Shown here one piece after another: positions 1 to 5,592 of a stretch of 5,592 bases of DNA; position 1 is the stretch's first letter; every line of letters starts with the position of its first letter. This DNA comes from Candidatus Stercoripulliclostridium merdigallinarum (GTDB lineage Bacteria; Bacillota; Clostridia; Christensenellales; DTU072): the NCBI GenBank assembly GCA_018714575.1, contig DVNF01000034.1, positions 1 through 5,592 on the forward strand, given 5' to 3'. The notes beneath the pieces are model-generated. The model was not told where the DNA came from, searched no databases, and worked only from the letters and a program-made list of their open reading frames with translations. Both the position numbers and the translations under genes were made by a program.

Positions 1-2
1 AA

Positions 3-215
3 AAGGCTGCCGCCGAAAAAGCCGCTCCGAAAGCCGAAGCGCGCAAAGCCGCGAAACCGGCAAAGAAAGCCGCTCCGAAAGCTGCCGCAAAGAAGGCTGC
101 GCCGAAAGCCGAAGCCGCTCCGAAGGCTGAAGCTGCTCCGAAGGCGGAAGCCGCTCCGAAAGCCGCGCCTAAGGCTGCCGCAAAGAAGACCGCGAAAGCT
201 GTAGAAAAGAAGTAA
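3..215 (+). CDS. C-terminal Ala/Lys/Pro-rich tail of a truncated protein (5' end outside window)
   Basis: This is the 3' end of a gene whose start lies left of the window. Reading from position 3, 70 codons are open to a TAA at 213-215. The visible part is almost only Ala, Lys, Pro and Glu, built from units such as KAAPK, AKKAAPK and AEAAPK, and ends in AVEKK. No folded domain is visible. Strongly basic AK/PAKK tails of this type occur on histone H1-like proteins and extended HU-type nucleoid proteins, and also as extensions on some ribosomal or RNA-binding proteins, so nucleic-acid binding is a reasonable inference, but the parent protein cannot be named from the tail. Codon choice varies between repeats (gcc/gct/gcg, aaa/aag) while the protein pattern is kept, which supports real coding. 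A terminator follows directly, so this gene ends its transcription unit. Confidence 0.8.
   Translation, partial: KAAAEKAAPKAEARKAAKPAKKAAPKAAAKKAAPKAEAAPKAEAAPKAEAAPKAAPKAAAKKTAKAVEKK
108..161 (+). repeat. Three tandem 18-bp coding repeats (Ala-Glu-Ala-Ala-Pro-Lys)
   Basis: Three adjacent in-frame 18-bp units, at 108-125, 126-143 and 144-161, each encode AEAAPK. They differ at third codon positions (gccgaagccgct, gctgaagctgct, gcggaagccgct), so they are degenerate at DNA level but identical in protein. Looser related units (KAAPKAAAKK) flank them on both sides. Such arrays can change copy number by slippage or recombination. Confidence 0.85.
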
Positions 216-229
216 GAAAAAGTGCAATT

Positions 230-257
230 TGCCCTCCGCAAAGGGGGCATTTTGTTT
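230..257 (+). terminator. Rho-independent terminator after the Ala/Lys-rich gene
   Basis: The stem pairs TGCCCTC (230-236) with GGGGGCA (243-249), with one G-T pair and a 6-nt loop CGCAAA. It is followed by the T-rich run TTTTGTTT (250-257). It starts 14 nt after the upstream stop codon. A GC-rich stem with a U-tract is the classical intrinsic form. It separates the upstream gene from the four-gene cluster. Confidence 0.85.
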
Positions 258-320
258 ATTCCGGGAAATGACGACGACCGAAACCGCGCCGCGATCCCGT
301 AGAACGATCCGGTAACTGCG

Positions 321-334
321 AGGGTAAGGTATTG
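321..334 (+). promoter_or_regulatory. Ribosome binding site and TTG start of the DUF92 gene
   Basis: AGGG at 321-324 lies 7 nt before a TTG at 332-334. The reading frame is open back to a TGA at 269-271, but no in-frame ATG or GTG occurs between that stop and the TTG. The hydrophobic N-terminus begins right after the TTG. This makes TTG the best start, probably with a modest initiation rate. No convincing -35/-10 pair was found between the terminator and this site, so the promoter of the cluster is not located. Confidence 0.6.
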
Positions 335-1141
335 CCGACCATAACTGACTTTATACCAATATATACGGCTGTGGCTGTGGCGGCGGTGCTGGCGGTAACT
401 GCGGTGGTTTTCAGGCTGTTGACCTATCCCGGGGCCATCGTTGCCGCGGCGACGGTAGTGCTTGCGGCGGTTTTCTGGGGGTATGCCGGGATATTGATTT
501 ATATCGCGCCCTTTATATTAAACGCCGTATTCGGTTTTGTCGGGAAGAAGAGGCGGCAGGCGGAGGAAAAATTCCACGCGCACACGGGCAAAAGAGGCGT
601 CAGACAGGTGATCTGCAACGGCGCGCCCGCCCTGATAATGATGGGAATAGCGTTCTTTACGCGCTTGGAAGTTTTCTATGTCGCCGCGGCGGCAGCCGTG
701 GCGGAAGGGTTCGCCGATTCCGAAGCAGGGGACTTCGGCATGGCTTTCGGCGGCAAAACCGTCAATATTTTGACTTTTAAAGAATGCGAAAGGGGACTTT
801 CCGGCGGGGTTTCCGTCGTAGGGACGGTTGCCGCGTTGGTCGCCGTCGCCGTGACGGCGCTGTTGCCGATACCTTTTTCGGGATACGGCTGGGCGACGTT
901 CGGCGCGGTCGTCGCGGGAGGGTTCCTGGGCGTTATGCTGGATTCCGCGCTGGGAGCTTCCGTCCAGGCGCTGTACCGTTGCCCGGAATGCGGAACGCTG
1001 ACGGAAAAGGCGTATTGCCACGCAGAAACGCAACTTATCAGAGGATATAAACGGCTGGATAACAACGCCGTAAATATTATTTCTAGCTTTTCAGGCGCCG
1101 TTATCGCCGGCGGCATTGCGGCGCTGATTTTATACTTGTAG
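332..1141 (+). CDS. DUF92 family integral membrane protein (phytyl-phosphate kinase-related)
   Basis: This 269-residue polytopic membrane protein has hydrophobic segments at about residues 9-30, 35-70 (probably two), 96-124, 160-182, 187-208 and 248-268. Family-type motifs are visible: RQVICNGAPA (91-100) after a basic loop; AEGFADSEAGDFG (124-136), matching the DUF92 AxxADTxASExG block; a Gly-rich LSGGVSVVGT (156-165); LDSALGASVQ (203-212); and RLDNNAVNIISS (241-252). DUF92 includes plant/cyanobacterial VTE6, which phosphorylates phytyl phosphate, and eukaryotic TMEM19. The bacterial members outside phototrophs have no established substrate; a prenyl or lipid phosphate is an inference. C217, C220 and C229 with H230 sit in a loop between motifs and could bind a metal. 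The start is TTG at 332. The mutase gene follows after 14 nt, so the two are likely co-transcribed. Confidence 0.85.
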   Translation: MPTITDFIPIYTAVAVAAVLAVTAVVFRLLTYPGAIVAAATVVLAAVFWGYAGILIYIAPFILNAVFGFVGKKRRQAEEKFHAHTGKRGVRQVICNGAPALIMMGIAFFTRLEVFYVAAAAAVAEGFADSEAGDFGMAFGGKTVNILTFKECERGLSGGVSVVGTVAALVAVAVTALLPIPFSGYGWATFGAVVAGGFLGVMLDSALGASVQALYRCPECGTLTEKAYCHAETQLIRGYKRLDNNAVNIISSFSGAVIAGGIAALILYL

Positions 1142-1145
1142 CCTT

Positions 1146-1158
1146 AGGAGGGCGTATG
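1146..1158 (+). promoter_or_regulatory. Strong ribosome binding site for the phosphohexomutase
   Basis: AGGAGG at 1146-1151 lies 4 nt before the ATG at 1156, directly after the TAG of the DUF92 gene. The match to the anti-Shine-Dalgarno sequence is perfect although the spacing is short. It fixes the start and suggests stronger translation of the mutase than of the TTG-started gene before it. Confidence 0.8.
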
Positions 1159-2859
1159 TTTGTTTTGGAAAAATGGATTGAAGGCGTTACCGACGCGGAA
1201 AGAGCGGAGCTGACCTCGATTATCGATAAGCCCGATCAGATCAAGGAACGGTTCGGAACGGAATTGGAGTTCGGAACGGCGGGAATGCGCGGGATTTTGC
1301 GCTTGGGTACCGCCGGAATGAACGCTTATACCGTAAAGAGAGCCACAAAAGGTTTGGCGGATTACCTGGAAGCGTCGGCAAAGGATCCCAAGGTCGTAAT
1401 CGCTTACGATACCAGGCGTTGTTCGCGCGAATTCGCGGCTGCTGCTGCGGGAGTTTTAGGCGCAAAAGGTATCAACGTATACCTGTTCGAGGACGTGCGT
1501 CCGGTACCGATCTGTTCCTTTGCCGTCAGGTATATCGGCGCAAACGCCGGCATCATGATCACCGCCAGCCACAACCCGAAGGAATACAACGGATACAAGG
1601 TTTACGGCGCGGACGGCGCGCAAATGTCGCCGGAGGACACCGCAGCCGTCGTTTCGTACATAAAACAGAACGATTATTTCGGAATACCTTGCACGGAGGT
1701 CCCCGCGGATTTCAAAGAGGGTGACAAATACGGCACGATAGAGGTGATAGGCTCGGCGGTGGACGAACAATACTTCCGTGAGCTGGATAAGATACTGCTG
1801 TCGAAAGACATCGTCGCCGAACGCGGCAAGGATATTAAATTGGTATACACTCCGGTACACGGTTCGGGATATATGCCCGTTACGACTATGTTTACCAGGC
1901 TGGGAATACAGGCTAACGTCGTAGCCGAACAGATAGCGCCCGACCCCGATTTTTCGACGGTAAAAGTGCCCAATCCCGAAAACAAAGAAACTCTGCGCAT
2001 GGGAATAGAGTTAGGAAAACAGATCGGCGCCGACGTCGTTTTGGGTACCGATCCCGATTCGGACAGGCTGGGAGTGGCTTTGAGGTTGGATAACGGCGAG
2101 TTCGTATCGCTCAGCGGCAACCAGATCGGTATCCTGTTGATGGATTACATAATCATGCGCCGAAAGGAGCTGGGTATCCTGCCCGCAAACGCCGCCGTGG
2201 TAAAGACTATAGTCACTTCGACTTTGGCGGACAGGCTGGCGGAGGCAAACGGAGTCACCGTATTTAACGTGCTGACGGGCTTTAAGTTTATCGGGGAGAA
2301 GATAAAGGAATGGGAGGCTTCGGGCGAATACACATATATATTCGGATTCGAGGAATCCTACGGCTCGTTGGCAGGGACTTACGCCCGCGACAAGGACGCG
2401 GTCGCCGCGGCTGTAATGTTTGCGGAGATGATGCTGTACCTGGAATCGCGCGGACTAAGCGTATATAAACGTTTAAAAGCGATATATTCGGAATACGGGT
2501 ACTATGTCGAAAGCAATTCTTCCGTGCAGTATTCGGGCGCCGAAGCCATGAAGGAAATGTCCGCGGTCATGGCGAAACTCAGAACGGAAAACGTCGCCGA
2601 GCTGGCGGGCATACCCGTTATTGCCGTAAAAGATTACCTGAACGGCACCGTAAAGAGCGCGGCAGGCATAGGAGAAACGGGACTTCCCAAATCCGACGTA
2701 ATGTATTACGAACTGCCCGACAAACAATTCGTCGTATTCCGCCCCAGCGGTACCGAACCCAAATTGAAATTATACGTATCGGTGTTTGCTAAGGGCGAGG
2801 CAACCGCCACGGAAAAAGCCGAAAAAGTGGCGGCGGCGGCAAAGGAGTTGTTGAAATGA
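1156..2859 (+). CDS. pgcA: Phosphoglucomutase/phosphomannomutase (alpha-D-phosphohexomutase, PgcA type)
   Basis: This cytosolic enzyme interconverts hexose 1-phosphate and 6-phosphate through a phosphoserine, supplying glucose 1-phosphate (and possibly mannose 1-phosphate) for sugar nucleotides, glycogen or envelope glycans. At 567 residues it has the usual length of the long Bacillus PgcA-like form. All four domain signatures are present: FGTAGMRG (39-46); the catalytic loop TASHNP (136-141) with Ser138 as the phosphorylated residue; the Mg-binding loop DPDSDR (299-304); the sugar-specificity loop GFEESYG (397-403); and the phosphate-binding loop RPSGTEPK (529-536) in domain 4. The catalytic apparatus looks intact. 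The segment that usually reads GTNRMN in PgcA-like proteins here reads GTAGMN (51-56). Substrate preference between glucose and mannose cannot be read from sequence. The stop overlaps the next start (ATGA), which suggests translational coupling. Confidence 0.95.
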   Translation: MFVLEKWIEGVTDAERAELTSIIDKPDQIKERFGTELEFGTAGMRGILRLGTAGMNAYTVKRATKGLADYLEASAKDPKVVIAYDTRRCSREFAAAAAGVLGAKGINVYLFEDVRPVPICSFAVRYIGANAGIMITASHNPKEYNGYKVYGADGAQMSPEDTAAVVSYIKQNDYFGIPCTEVPADFKEGDKYGTIEVIGSAVDEQYFRELDKILLSKDIVAERGKDIKLVYTPVHGSGYMPVTTMFTRLGIQANVVAEQIAPDPDFSTVKVPNPENKETLRMGIELGKQIGADVVLGTDPDSDRLGVALRLDNGEFVSLSGNQIGILLMDYIIMRRKELGILPANAAVVKTIVTSTLADRLAEANGVTVFNVLTGFKFIGEKIKEWEASGEYTYIFGFEESYGSLAGTYARDKDAVAAAVMFAEMMLYLESRGLSVYKRLKAIYSEYGYYVESNSSVQYSGAEAMKEMSAVMAKLRTENVAELAGIPVIAVKDYLNGTVKSAAGIGETGLPKSDVMYYELPDKQFVVFRPSGTEPKLKLYVSVFAKGEATATEKAEKVAAAAKELLK

Positions 2860-3122
2860 AAGCATTTATTACCGTAATCGGGCGCGACAAAGTCGGCATT
2901 ATCGCCGCGGTCAGCACTCTTTTGGCGGATATGGGAGTAAACATCGAGGACATCAGTCAAACGATATTGCAAGGAACTTTCACGATGATCATGGCTTGCG
3001 ACGTTTCGGAAAACACCTCTTTCGGAGAATTGAAACAGGCTTTGACGGCGTTAGGGGAAAAGCTGGGAGTCGAAATTTCCGTTCGGCACGCCGACATTTT
3101 CAACGCCATGCACAGGGTGTAA
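2856..3122 (+). CDS. ACT-domain protein, UPF0237 family
   Basis: This 88-residue protein is essentially a single ACT domain (about residues 3-75). The ligand-loop region is GRDKVGIIAAVSTLLADMG (9-27), followed by VNIEDISQT, typical of the first helix and second strand of ACT modules. The conserved family tail DIFNAMHRV (80-88) is present. ACT domains usually dimerise and bind amino acids or other small metabolites at the interface. No DNA-binding or catalytic domain is attached, so a sensor or regulatory subunit role is inferred, probably for the adjacent UPF0210 protein, with which this family is regularly paired. The start is the ATG in an ATGA overlap with the mutase stop; GGAG at 2844-2847, 8 nt upstream inside the mutase gene, serves as ribosome binding site. 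Family assignment is firm, ligand unknown. Confidence 0.92.
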   Translation: MKAFITVIGRDKVGIIAAVSTLLADMGVNIEDISQTILQGTFTMIMACDVSENTSFGELKQALTALGEKLGVEISVRHADIFNAMHRV

Positions 3123-3132
3123 CGGATAAGGT

Positions 3133-4485
3133 ATGATCAACGGCATAGAGATTTTAGAAACGGTAAAGATGATAAAGGATCACCACCTGGATATCAGGAC
3201 GGTGACCATGGGTATCAGCTTGTTGGATTGCATATCGGAATCCGCGAACAGGACCGCGGAAAAGGTTTACGACAAAATTTGTCATAGCGCCGGGAAGTTG
3301 GTTTCGGTATCTGACGAAATCGCCGACATGTACGGGATACCTATCGTAAACAAGCGCGTTTCGGTAACCCCGATAGCCATTGTGGGAGCCTCTTCCATGG
3401 GATTTGAAAAAATCGCATTGGCAATGGACAGTGCTGCGGAAGCCATCGGGATCGACTTTATCGGCGGATATTCCGCATTGGTGCAAAAGGGGACAACGGA
3501 TCCCGAAAGGGAGTTTTTAAAGGGTATCCCCGAAGTGTTGGCAGAGACCAAAAAGGTGTGTTCTTCCGTAAACGTTGCGTCCACCAGGGCGGGTATAAAC
3601 ATGGCGGCGGTAGCCGAAGCCGGACGCATAATGAAACGCGCGGCGTATCTGACCCGCGACAAGGACGGTATCGGCGCGGCTAAGTTCGTGGCTTTTGCAA
3701 ACGCCGTCGAGGACAACCCGTTTATGGCGGGAGCTTTCCACGGAACGGGCGAAGCCGATCGGGTCATCAACGTCGGAGTATCGGGACCCGGCGTCGTAAA
3801 GACGGCGTTGGAATCGATTCCGAACGGCGATCTGTCCGAAGTCGGCGAAGTCATCAAAAGGACGGCGTTCAAAATCACTCGCGTAGGGCAGTTGGTGGCG
3901 CGCAAAGCCGCCGAAATGTTGGACGCTAATTTCGGCATAGTCGATCTGTCCCTTGCTCCCACGCCTGCGGTAGGCGATTCGGTGGCAAGGATATTGGAAG
4001 AGATAGGATTAGAGCAAGTCGGCGCGCACGGGACGACTGCGGCGTTGATGTTGCTGAACGACGCAGTAAAGAAGGGCGGCATAATGGCTTCGCAACACGT
4101 CGGAGGGCTGTCGGGCGCGTTCATACCCGTATCCGAGGACGAGGGTATGATAGCGGCGGCTCAATCGGGCGCGTTGCATATCGAAAAATTAGAGGCAATG
4201 ACCGCCGTTTGCAGCGTCGGCTTGGACATGATAGCCGTTCCGGGCGACACTCCGGAGGAAGTTCTTTCGGCGATCCTGGCGGACGAAGCCGCTATCGGTG
4301 TGGTCAACAATAAAACCACCGCGGTCAGGCTGATCCCCGTGTACGGAAAAGGAGTAGGGGAACGTGCCGAGTTCGGCGGTTTGTTGGGCTCCGCGCCCAT
4401 AATGGCGGTAAATCCCCTAAGCCCCGCAAAGCTGATCTCGCGCGGCGGCAGAATAGCCGCTCCCGTCCACGGCAACAAAAACTGA
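3133..4485 (+). CDS. UPF0210 (DUF711, PFL-like) family protein
   Basis: This 450-residue protein has the normal length for the family. It is predicted soluble, with no signal peptide or membrane segment. Recognisable conserved blocks are: SSVNVASTRAGINM (144-157); a VGVSGPGVVKTALE stretch near the middle; VDLSLAPTPAVGDSVA; HGTTAALMLLNDAVKKGG (about 299-316); GGLSGAFIPVSEDEGM (324-339); and CSVGLDMIAVPGDT beginning at Cys360. The fold is described as resembling pyruvate formate-lyase/glycyl radical enzymes, but no adjacent Cys pair and no C-terminal glycyl-radical motif (RVxGY/F type) is seen, so radical chemistry is not supported. The biochemical function is unknown. It begins 10 nt after the ACT gene, behind a weak purine-rich site (GGATAAGG, 3124-3131), and the pair probably functions together. 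No terminator is evident behind it. Confidence 0.93.
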   Translation: MINGIEILETVKMIKDHHLDIRTVTMGISLLDCISESANRTAEKVYDKICHSAGKLVSVSDEIADMYGIPIVNKRVSVTPIAIVGASSMGFEKIALAMDSAAEAIGIDFIGGYSALVQKGTTDPEREFLKGIPEVLAETKKVCSSVNVASTRAGINMAAVAEAGRIMKRAAYLTRDKDGIGAAKFVAFANAVEDNPFMAGAFHGTGEADRVINVGVSGPGVVKTALESIPNGDLSEVGEVIKRTAFKITRVGQLVARKAAEMLDANFGIVDLSLAPTPAVGDSVARILEEIGLEQVGAHGTTAALMLLNDAVKKGGIMASQHVGGLSGAFIPVSEDEGMIAAAQSGALHIEKLEAMTAVCSVGLDMIAVPGDTPEEVLSAILADEAAIGVVNNKTTAVRLIPVYGKGVGERAEFGGLLGSAPIMAVNPLSPAKLISRGGRIAAPVHGNKN

Positions 4486-4509
4486 AACGGCTGAAAGAAG
4501 ATAAAAACA

Positions 4510-4523
4510 ATTATTAAAATAAT
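4510..4523. repeat. Perfect 6-bp inverted repeat in the AT-rich spacer (possible operator)
   Basis: ATTATT (4510-4515) and AATAAT (4518-4523) are exact reverse complements separated by AA. CAAT before and ATTG after extend the symmetry if a one-base offset is allowed. The site precedes a redox gene and could bind a dimeric repressor, but it does not match a PerR or Fur box well and AT-rich DNA gives such palindromes by chance. Confidence 0.35.
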
Positions 4524-4584
4524 ATTGATAAATATAGGATAACAGAAAGACAGATATGAATATATCCCGTGATCCTTAAATAGA

Positions 4585-4598
4585 CCGAATACCGAATA
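4585..4598 (+). repeat. Tandem 7-bp repeat CCGAATA x2
   Basis: CCGAATA occurs twice without a gap, at 4585-4591 and 4592-4598, about 37 nt before the reductase start. It may be a direct-repeat protein site or chance; nothing else supports a role. Confidence 0.45.
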
Positions 4599-4624
4599 TC
4601 GTTAAGTATCCCTGAAAATTTTAA

Positions 4625-4637
4625 AGAGGTGACCATG
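4625..4637 (+). promoter_or_regulatory. Strong ribosome binding site and ATG start of the disulfide reductase
   Basis: AGAGGTGA (4625-4632) is an extended match to the 16S anti-Shine-Dalgarno sequence and lies just before the ATG at 4635. The FAD-binding motif begins within the first residues after this ATG, which fixes the start. Confidence 0.85.
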
Positions 4638-5592
4638 AGAGTTGTCATTATAGGCGGAGTAGCCGGCGGCGCCGGCGCCGCGACCAGGCTGAGAAGATTG
4701 GACGAAAGCGCGGAAATAATTATTTTAGAGCGCGGAGACATGATCTCTTACGCAAACTGCGGCTTGCCGTATTACCTCGGAGGAGTCATCGCCGAAAAGG
4801 GCGCGTTGTCCGTAGCCACCCCCGAATTTTTAAAGATACGTTTTAATATTGACGTCCGAGTGCGTTCCGAAGCGGTAAAAATAGACCGCGAAGCGCACAC
4901 GGTGACGGTAAAGGACGAAAGGGGCGAATACCTTTTGAGTTACGACAAACTGATACTTGCGACAGGCGCACGCGCCAACACGTTCGGGCTGGGCGGCGAC
5001 GGAGTGTTCGTGTTAAAGGACGTAGCCGACACGCTGGGCTTGGACGAATATATCGACCGTAACGGCGTCGGTAAAGTCGTAGTCGCAGGCGGCGGTTTTA
5101 TAGGAATCGAAACTGCCGAAAACCTAAGGGAAAGAGGTTTGGAAGTCGTATTGTCGGAATTGCAACCGCATATACTTCCGCCCATAGATCCCGAATTCGC
5201 CGTGGTATGCGAGGACGAACTGAGGAATAACGGAATAACCGTAAAAACGGGAGCCGGCATAAAGAGCATTTCGGGTAAGGACGGAAAGCTGACCGTAGTG
5301 TTCACGGACGGCAGCGAAACTGACGCGGGCGCGGTGGTCTTGGCGATGGGGGTAACTCCCGAAAGCGGATTGGTAAAGGATTTTGCAGCGTTGTTTTTAG
5401 GCGCGGTCGTCACCGATTCCGAATTCAAAATCGCCCCCGACATATACGCGGCAGGCGACGTTATTGCCGTCAAGGACGCTTTCGATAAGGATACCAAAGT
5501 GCCGCTTGCGGGACCCGCAAACCGCCAAGGCAGGAGCGTAGCCGACAATATCGAAGGTATCGCGGACGACAACGGCAGGCGCGTTTTAGGGG
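4635..5592 (+). CDS. CoA-disulfide reductase / NADH oxidase family flavoprotein (3' end outside window)
   Basis: This cytosolic FAD-dependent pyridine nucleotide-disulfide oxidoreductase is open from ATG 4635 to the window edge (319 complete codons, no stop). The first Rossmann motif is VVIIGGVAGGAGAA (3-16), which binds FAD. SYANCGLPYY (38-47) carries the single redox Cys42 typical of CoA-disulfide reductases and related NADH oxidases/peroxidases, rather than the CxxxxC pair of glutathione or lipoamide reductases. A second Rossmann motif VVVAGGGFIGIE (148-159) binds NAD(P)H. IYAAGDV (271-277) completes the FAD site, and PLAGPANRQG (290-299) is a conserved block at the start of the dimerisation domain. 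Members reduce CoA disulfide, persulfides/polysulfides or O2. A C-terminal rhodanese domain, present in some members, would lie outside the window, so the exact activity is open. A strong Shine-Dalgarno site and the 149-bp spacer suggest possibly independent expression. Confidence 0.92.
   Translation, partial: MRVVIIGGVAGGAGAATRLRRLDESAEIIILERGDMISYANCGLPYYLGGVIAEKGALSVATPEFLKIRFNIDVRVRSEAVKIDREAHTVTVKDERGEYLLSYDKLILATGARANTFGLGGDGVFVLKDVADTLGLDEYIDRNGVGKVVVAGGGFIGIETAENLRERGLEVVLSELQPHILPPIDPEFAVVCEDELRNNGITVKTGAGIKSISGKDGKLTVVFTDGSETDAGAVVLAMGVTPESGLVKDFAALFLGAVVTDSEFKIAPDIYAAGDVIAVKDAFDKDTKVPLAGPANRQGRSVADNIEGIADDNGRRVLG

Larger units (their letters stand above)
4486..4634 (+). promoter_or_regulatory. 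AT-rich intergenic leader of the disulfide reductase, candidate promoter region
   Basis: This 149-bp spacer contrasts strongly with its surroundings: positions 4501-4560 contain only 10 G/C in 60 bases. It contains a TTGATA (4525-4530) that resembles a -35 box and TATGAA/GAATAT-like stretches downstream, but no pair with 16-18 nt spacing was found, so no promoter is assigned precisely. No GC-rich hairpin with a T-tract follows the UPF0210 stop, so read-through from the upstream cluster remains possible. Confidence 0.4.

Noticed and set aside
108..161. CRISPR-like or mobile-element repeat
   Set aside because: The units are contiguous, in frame, degenerate at third codon positions and part of a coding tail; there are no spacers.
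268..315. Possible 15-residue leader peptide (ATG to TAA) before the DUF92 gene
   Set aside because: No good ribosome binding site, no run of regulatory codons and no attenuator hairpin after it; most likely chance.
518..1116. Overlapping + and - strand frames within the DUF92 gene
   Set aside because: Arg- or Ala-rich shadows of a recognised membrane protein gene with no motif or ribosome binding site of their own.
3282..4124. Long antisense reading frame (280 codons) on the - strand within the UPF0210 gene
   Set aside because: It lies wholly inside a gene with clear family-wide conservation, its Ser/Pro/Ala-rich translation shows no known motif, and open antisense frames are expected from this codon usage.
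3133..4485. Glycyl radical enzyme activity for the UPF0210 protein
   Set aside because: No adjacent Cys-Cys pair and no C-terminal glycyl radical motif; the visible cysteines (C33, C50, C143, C360) are scattered.
4525..4560. Sigma-70-type promoter TTGATA ... TATGAA
   Set aside because: The two boxes are separated by 24 nt, well beyond the usual 16-18, and no better -10 lies at the right distance, so only a general candidate region is reported.
4514..4741. Small - strand frame across the AT-rich spacer and reductase start
   Set aside because: It overlaps the conserved FAD-binding N-terminus of the reductase and its hydrophobic C-terminal end simply reflects AT-rich DNA.
4940..5572. Antisense reading frame of 210 codons on the - strand
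   Set aside because: It mirrors the codon pattern of the disulfide reductase, which carries all expected motifs in the + frame; the antisense product is low-complexity Ser/Pro/Thr without a convincing start context.

Overview
The window is a compact bacterial segment with every supported gene on the + strand. Medium GC content, clear Shine-Dalgarno sites (AGGAGG, AGAGGTGA), frequent ATA (Ile) and AGG (Arg) codons, a TTG start and the set of families present suggest an uncultured Clostridia-like member of the Bacillota. That placement is inference; there is no rRNA or other phylogenetic marker here.

Layout. (1) Positions 3-215 hold the last 70 codons of a gene entering from the left. It encodes an Ala/Lys/Pro/Glu repeat tail and is followed by a good intrinsic terminator (230-257). 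(2) Positions 332-4485 hold a tightly packed four-gene cluster: a DUF92 family membrane protein with a TTG start; a phosphoglucomutase/phosphomannomutase of the PgcA type; a small ACT-domain protein (UPF0237); and a UPF0210 (PFL-like) protein. Junctions are a 14-nt gap, a 4-nt ATGA overlap and a 10-nt gap, so the four are probably co-transcribed. (3) Positions 4486-4634 are a distinctly AT-rich spacer with a short inverted repeat and a 7-bp tandem repeat. No terminator is visible in it. (4) From 4635 to the right edge runs a flavin-dependent disulfide reductase of the coenzyme A-disulfide reductase/NADH oxidase family, cut off by the window end.

How the genes work together. The mutase interconverts hexose 1- and 6-phosphates and feeds sugar-nucleotide and envelope polymer synthesis. 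The DUF92 protein is related to the plant/cyanobacterial phytyl-phosphate kinase family, so a role with a prenyl or other lipid phosphate is possible but unproven. The UPF0237-UPF0210 pair is a recurrent bacterial pair of unknown function in which the ACT protein probably senses a small ligand, perhaps an amino acid, for its partner. The reductase adds thiol/NAD(P)H redox homeostasis and may be a separate transcription unit.

No mobile element, CRISPR array, tRNA or rRNA was seen. I do not see a clearly new multi-gene system. The best leads are the uncharacterised DUF92 and UPF0237/UPF0210 genes, an unusual N-terminal motif in the mutase, the histone-H1-like tail, and the AT-rich leader of the reductase.
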